From NCBI GenBank assembly GCA_973895155.1, contig OZ316897.1:9176001-9240000 (forward strand): 64,000 bases of DNA, read 5' to 3'. The translations under genes and the position numbers were made by a program. The DNA is from Marsupella aquatica. Its lineage: Eukaryota; Marchantiophyta. This document shows positions 58,800-64,000 of this stretch, piece after piece. Under the pieces are notes generated by a model. That model searched no databases and had not been told where the DNA came from. It saw only the letters and a program-made list of their open reading frames with translations. The number at the start of each line of letters is the position of its first letter. Positions within the stretch are counted from its first letter, which is position 1.

Positions 58800-61700
58800 T
58801 GAGGGTTATTCTATAATACACGTTAGAATAGAAATATCAAAATTAACAGACCACAATCTCCTGTTCACGTTTGGGACTGACATCTAAAGTGTACCAGACC
58901 CGTGACCAAACTCACCTGGTCAATAGGCTGAACAATATGGGGCACAATACAGTTTCAAGTATGTTTCTACAATATACTTACCCATAGTACTCTCTGGGGC
59001 CATTTTAGGGCCCCATAGCTTCAAGTGACCTTGATGCAACCAATAAGTAGATGCACAAGGTGCGTTGGCATATTTTAGTCCATCCTTTCTTCGGTCCACT
59101 GGGTGGCAGAGTGACAGTGGAAGACTATGGCATATGGCTGCAAGGTTACCATATGTAACAATCATAACCAGACTTCTGGAAACAGGGCAAAATGCGACAG
59201 AATAATAATGGAAGGCTAGGATGTATGGCTGCAAGGGTACCATATGTAACAATCATAACCTGACCCATGTCCAGTGAACAAAGATGCTTTGGTCAGAAGA
59301 AACTCAATAAATCTTCTTCTGTCCCCCCATCCTTCTCAGGGCTATCCTGCCATTTTCACCTTTGTCATGCTGTACTTTGTACCATCGTAGCTTTCAATGC
59401 TGTACTCTGTCCGTTTTAGCACTGTAACATTGTGTATTCTTGCTACCTAAGTGCACCTGAAAACATGAAAAGGGGGCTTATACACACGGAGACTTTAGGT
59501 AATTGCAAATGTGACAAGGACAAATAAATAAACAAGTTTGGGATGCTACAAAAAGAAAATTGAAAAGTGACATATTTTTTTACTTATGGAGACAGTTTTC
59601 ATGCGATAGTGTTGATCATTATGTTTTTGTTTTGTGCATCTCCTTAATGCACAAAAGTGAGTATTAAACTTTAGCTTTTTTGGTTCTAGTAACATAACAT
59701 ATTTGGGTGGGTTTTCTGGGTTGTGCACTTTTGCAATTCATATGAACAAAGCTACATACACTTTTTACCTTAATTATTATCATAACTTATATAGTCTCCC
59801 TGCATAAATAGTATCACACACACACACACACACACTAATAAGGGTGTGACTACAAATGTGAAAAAAATATAAATATTAGTACAAGTAGAGAGTTTAGTCT
59901 ATTGTCATTCATTCTAGTTTTATTTTGATTGTATTTATAACCTGCTTTTCACTTCATCATACTTTAATAAAATCTGACTTTCAATTGACATTCATTTTTA
60001 ATTTATATGTCATTGCAAATATATCTTACTAGTAGAAAAATTTGTACTTTTCACGAGCTATACACATAATTATGTGTTCATCACACACTATTTGGGTGTC
60101 ACCAAAAATAATCTTATTTACTCTAATTTAGAATAACATGTATTAGTCTCATTTTCATATAGTTTCACATACATTAATTATGGTGACATCTTTCAAAAAT
60201 CTTTGTTCCTAAATACTGTGTGTGAGACTAATTACTGTAATCAATGTAGATCTAAAAATTACAGCATATTTTTTGGAGAAGGCTCTAATAGCTTTATGTT
60301 TCTCTAGGCTGTTTCACAGTTTTTATAGTAGAATTTTAGAGGCTTATGTCACTTGACTAAGTTGCTGTAGGTGTAAATAAGTCTCTAGGCTCCTTCACAG
60401 CTATTTATAGTAACAATAAAGTACCTGAATTGACTTGCACGGACTTGGGTGCACTCTGGGTGCACTCCACGAATCAGAAATTGAGCATTAAATTTGGATG
60501 TGAGCTAGTTCCCTGGGTTATCTATCTGCAGAAATAGATGTGGTTAGACACACATTAGAATTACAGGTTTTTTTTTCCTTTCTCTATTATTCGTTTTTTG
60601 CATGATGTAATAATAAAATTGGAGAGTGTCTTCATGTCACACTTAGCATTTATCAAAGAATAACTTTGGCTGACTCATGCCGTTTGGGTTTCGCGTCATG
60701 GCGTCAAACTCTTGGCGGAACTCACACACACTCCAATGTACTCAAAATGCAGGCCTATGAAAACCCTTCTTGCAAGCCTCAAAAAGGTTTACCGGGAGTG
60801 AGCAACATGACAATATTCAAATAAAAGTTACTAAACAGAAAGCATTCACATAATTCTTTTGGCGTTGCAAATACCATAATCTCGCAAATATGGCAGGGCA
60901 ATAATAAGCAACCCTTCACGACAAGGAGAACAACCAACCCCATTAGACGTCTGTGATCAACGGGACAGACTTTGTGGTACTACAAGCTTTTAGTCACAAT
61001 TTAAAACCATTTGTGGTAGACAACCTCTTAGTCACAACTTCTTGGTTAAAATGCCCAGTCGCCGTGCACTCAATTTGGTATTATGAGCAAAGTCTAGCTT
61101 CAGCTCTACAGGAATCAAATTTGTAATAAAAATTTCATGGGAACTGCTCAAGGAAAGCTTTTCTGGCATGGGGTCCATCAAGCATATTTCTGTCATCACT
61201 CAAACCGACACTCGAAGTATTTGGAATGCGTCACACGAAAACCTGTACTCTGGATTTTATATACAAAAGAAAAGGCCAGGAGATTGGCCACCTACTAGAA
61301 AAATGATAGAACGAAGCGTGTTCCTCATCCTGAACTTCTATAAGCAAAACGACTCGAGGCAATTGAGCTCTAATGCCTCCCCTATGGAACACAATCTAAG
61401 CTTTCTCTCACCAGTAGCGTAGCTGACGGTGAACTCCCTAATATTACACACAGGAAATCCATCTGTGTTCTTCAAAACCTTACGAAAGGTGTGTGATTCT
61501 AAAGAAGCCTCGAAATTAAGCTCTGAGGTCGCACATTCATCGTAGTGAAGTAGAGAGTGAAGTCATGAAATGGAGCCATACTATTTAAACCCTCAGCGAG
61601 ATTTCCCATCGTCTACATGTCATCACCAAGATCCAAATATCCTCAATCCCAGGTATTCCTCAGTGAGTCACGTGCCAGGACTGGCCTTGTTTCGTTGGGC

Positions 61701-62290
61701 TTAATGACTGATTGCCTCGTCTGTCTCTCCCATTCAATTCTCCCCGTTTCTCTTAGCACCCTGCCGAACCCATGCGTCAGTTTCACCGGCCTAGCTCTTA
61801 GGTTTCTCTCCAACTACCGGTGGTAGCGTTGCTGACTGTCACGTGTCCAATCCATTTTGGCGTCATGATTATGTGTTGCGGTCAAGTTCTCCTGGTAGAT
61901 ACTGTACACACCATTGTAGGCGTTCCAACGACTGCGGGTACTTCACCGAAAGGTCCCACAATTCAGTGCTCCAAAATTGCAAGACTTTCAAGCGCTTATG
62001 GAACTCGAGAGAGAATAGAAAAATGCTCAAGAACTCAACGCAACATGCTTGTACTTCCCTCGAAAGTCTGTCCCACATTCAGCCAGCACTCCTCGAGAAC
62101 TGCGAGGAAGTGGCAGGCCACGCCAAAGGGAAAATAGACATGAATCGGAGCCATGAAGACATTTAGACATGTGGTCACTGTAAAGCCTCACTGTGTTGCT
62201 GGGTTCTATGTTCCGGAGATGCAAATGTAATTCAAAGTACTTTCCTCAACGAGATTGCATCCTGATTCAACCCTAGTCAGAGCAACTGAT
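58800..62290. other. AT-rich intergenic, no supported gene
   Basis: No gene or RNA recognised. A direct repeat with ATGGCTGCAAGG(T/G)TACCATATG and TAACAATCATAACC occurs at about 59130-59170 and 59223-59263. A CA microsatellite lies at about 59815-59835. The part after 61600 becomes less AT-rich; its small ORFs (61617-62166) overlap on both strands and lack motifs. Confidence 0.5.
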
Positions 62291-63922
62291 TCAGGGTACC
62301 ATGAACGGATTCAGGCCTGGCTGGAACGCAAAATCAGCCCACCGCTTGTTCGTCAAGGGCCCAGCTGTCTTAAAATCCGGAGCGATGCAGCTCCATTTCC
62401 CGGACTTGACGTTGTACACCACAATTGGATAGCAGATTAGAAGATCCAGAGTGCAGAAATATATGTTCTCGCCATCGCTCGAAATGTGTTCACTATTGGC
62501 CAACACCGTTGTGGGAGGACCTCTCGACTTGCAGGTGATGATCCTTGTTTCTGGATCTAGCTCGTAAATGACTAGGGTGTCCGATCCTACCCGATCATCA
62601 TAAGGCTGCTTCGGATCCAGCGCCAGCGCCAATATAATTTTGGACCCACAAACAAATAGCCCAAATCGAGTGAGGTCGAGGAGCACGCTAGTGCCACTGC
62701 ACGTGTTCATCAGCTGCCCAAACGGATGGCCGATTTCCGTCCAGGTCCCTTCCTGCAGATTGTAGACCCACACTTGCAGAGGATGGTCGATGGGGTTCCG
62801 GTCGTCACCCGAGAGACAGTAAATATTGCCATCAAACATCACACTGCACGATCTCCAGGCGAAGCTCGTGGCGCTGGGGACCTCGGACTGGGATGTGGTC
62901 CATGTGCCTTGCACGGAGTCGAACACTTGCGCGGAGACGCGCCTCCGCGAGAGGCGGTTGGAATCGTGTCCTGTGCAGTCATCGTGCGGCCCTTCATAGG
63001 GATCTTCGGTGACGAGAAACACCTTGTACCCTTCGGAGCCATCGAACAGCACATTGAGAAGAGAAGGGACCCGTGTGCTGGGATGAGGCGGGAGCTTCCT
63101 CCACCTTCTTGTGAGAGCGTTGGTGACGAAGACGTGGTACTGGCTGTTGGGAGACTGGGACACTCCAGAGATGAGGGGTCCGCAAGCGTTGATCAGCCAA
63201 GGCTCGACGTTGGTGCCCACCAGCTGCTGAAGATTCGTGAGTAGGCCCTGCCATGACTTATGCACCGGATCATACCCTACGAGCCCCTCGTTGCCAAGAA
63301 TGACTGGGCAGTAGACTGACCATTTGCGGGACACAGAGCTCACTATGCTCCGGAATAACTTTGAGGACAAATCGAGGTCACGATCCTTCTTGCTGGGCTG
63401 CCGCTTCTGATCTATCCTGCTAGACGTTCGGCCGGATGCTTCCAGCGCTTGGTGAGGAAATTTTCTGTACCATTCCTTCGATAGGGAACGGACTTTGAGG
63501 AGGTAAGGGAATGGAATCATAGCGAGAATCCTCTCCACCACTTCTTCTGGCAACCTACTCGTAACAGAAGGAACAGGAGCAGTGCTGGCAGAACGCTTGC
63601 TTTCCACATTTCTGCCAATGCATTCGAGATTCACGGTGTGTCTCTGTTTGGATGGTTCCTTCTCTGGCTCTTCACAAACGTTCTCTTCTGCAGGATGCTC
63701 TCCATAAGACAACGTAGCAGAGAAACAATTGGCATTGGTGTCAAGTACATGCTTCGCCTCGACTATTCCGCGGCTTCGGTCGAAATTAAAGCTCGTCCTC
63801 AGTCCCCAGCATCCGTTTCCTCGATCTTGGGATTGATTGAAATCGTATTTGTAAACAAGTTCTGAGGGGCATTCTCCTTCGGCGATCCCAGGGAAACAGC
63901 AAGTGCTTATAATGTTTCTCAT
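62291..63922 (-). CDS. F-box/kelch-like protein (SCF substrate receptor)
   Basis: Single open frame of 543 aa. An N-terminal Cys-containing, poorly conserved part (1-115) precedes an F-box at about 124-165 (SRLPEEVVERILAMIPFPYL..VRSLSKEWY). The C-terminal half has the pattern of plant F-box/kelch or galactose-oxidase-like beta-propellers: repeated blocks with G-Y-D..W, W.S.SVMFDGNIYCLSGDD, VWVYNLQEGTWTEIG, and VVYNVKSGKWSCIAP. By family it would bind SKP1 and recruit an unknown substrate to a CUL1 ubiquitin ligase. The first Met (MRNIISTCC) lies just after a CAAGCAG acceptor-like site, so an upstream 5'-UTR intron is possible. Confidence 0.85.
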   Translation of the reverse strand: MRNIISTCCFPGIAEGECPSELVYKYDFNQSQDRGNGCWGLRTSFNFDRSRGIVEAKHVLDTNANCFSATLSYGEHPAEENVCEEPEKEPSKQRHTVNLECIGRNVESKRSASTAPVPSVTSRLPEEVVERILAMIPFPYLLKVRSLSKEWYRKFPHQALEASGRTSSRIDQKRQPSKKDRDLDLSSKLFRSIVSSVSRKWSVYCPVILGNEGLVGYDPVHKSWQGLLTNLQQLVGTNVEPWLINACGPLISGVSQSPNSQYHVFVTNALTRRWRKLPPHPSTRVPSLLNVLFDGSEGYKVFLVTEDPYEGPHDDCTGHDSNRLSRRRVSAQVFDSVQGTWTTSQSEVPSATSFAWRSCSVMFDGNIYCLSGDDRNPIDHPLQVWVYNLQEGTWTEIGHPFGQLMNTCSGTSVLLDLTRFGLFVCGSKIILALALDPKQPYDDRVGSDTLVIYELDPETRIITCKSRGPPTTVLANSEHISSDGENIYFCTLDLLICYPIVVYNVKSGKWSCIAPDFKTAGPLTNKRWADFAFQPGLNPFMVP

Positions 63923-64000
63923 CCTGCTTGATACCTACATCATGATAAAACATGCAACAAATTTGAATAATCACAAACGTAAAAGAATTGTGTTACGGCG

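Noticed and set aside
62726-63254. Plus-strand 172-aa and minus-strand 86-aa ORFs within the F-box gene
   Set aside because: Shadow frames of the F-box coding sequence, with no independent motif.
1-64000. tRNA, rRNA and CRISPR arrays
   Set aside because: No tRNA cloverleaf, rRNA core or evenly spaced identical repeats with unique spacers were seen by eye; the tandem repeats present have no spacers. A tRNA scan was not possible here.

Overview
The window is nuclear DNA of a land plant. It has spliced genes with GT-AG introns, plant-type protein families (SYP61 syntaxin, F-box/kelch, monofunctional CoaB-type ligase, plant SDR), a Ty1/copia retrotransposon primed by initiator-Met tRNA, and long AT-rich repeat-filled intergenic DNA. 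Low gene density, an apparently intronless erlin gene, and an animal-type inward-rectifier K+ channel gene (a family I do not associate with seed plants) point to a non-seed plant (bryophyte or lycophyte). I cannot name the species from sequence alone.

Layout. 1-1.8 kb: diverged direct repeats. 1.8-2.6 kb (-): TLC-domain membrane protein. 2.6-6.3 kb: unexplained DNA with a poly-C tract. 6.5-11.7 kb (+): a 15-exon gene reconstructed here exon by exon, with matching intron phases throughout, encoding a Kir-family potassium channel of 494 aa. 13.4-15.7 kb (-): 7-exon SYP61/syntaxin-6-like Qc-SNARE of 242 aa, convergent with the Kir gene; intron 1 holds a decayed copy of exon 1. 16.4-17.5 kb: ~50-bp minisatellite. 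17.5-18.6 kb: probable LINE remnant. 18.7-26.3 kb: repeat complex of three related units with a G-box-containing MITE-like element and two decayed copies of an unknown gene. 27.5-29.3 kb (+): erlin-type SPFH protein, preceded by tandem repeats and an upstream ORF. 30.5-34.1 kb (-): 9-exon SDR oxidoreductase of 370 aa. 35.1-39.5 kb (+): 9-exon phosphopantothenate-cysteine ligase of 328 aa, divergent from the SDR. 39.5-51.4 kb: gene-poor DNA with several minisatellites, a perfect 31-bp inverted repeat and a solo LTR. 51.5-58.2 kb (-): complete but broken Ty1/copia element with 98%-identical LTRs and 5-bp target duplications. 58.2-62.3 kb: AT-rich, no gene seen. 62.3-63.9 kb (-): F-box/kelch-like protein.

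The host genes are housekeeping membrane and metabolic functions (ER: TLC, erlin; TGN: SYP61; CoA synthesis: PPCS; ubiquitination: F-box) and do not form one pathway. The most notable item is the Kir-family channel, whose selectivity filter is encoded partly by a 23-nt microexon.
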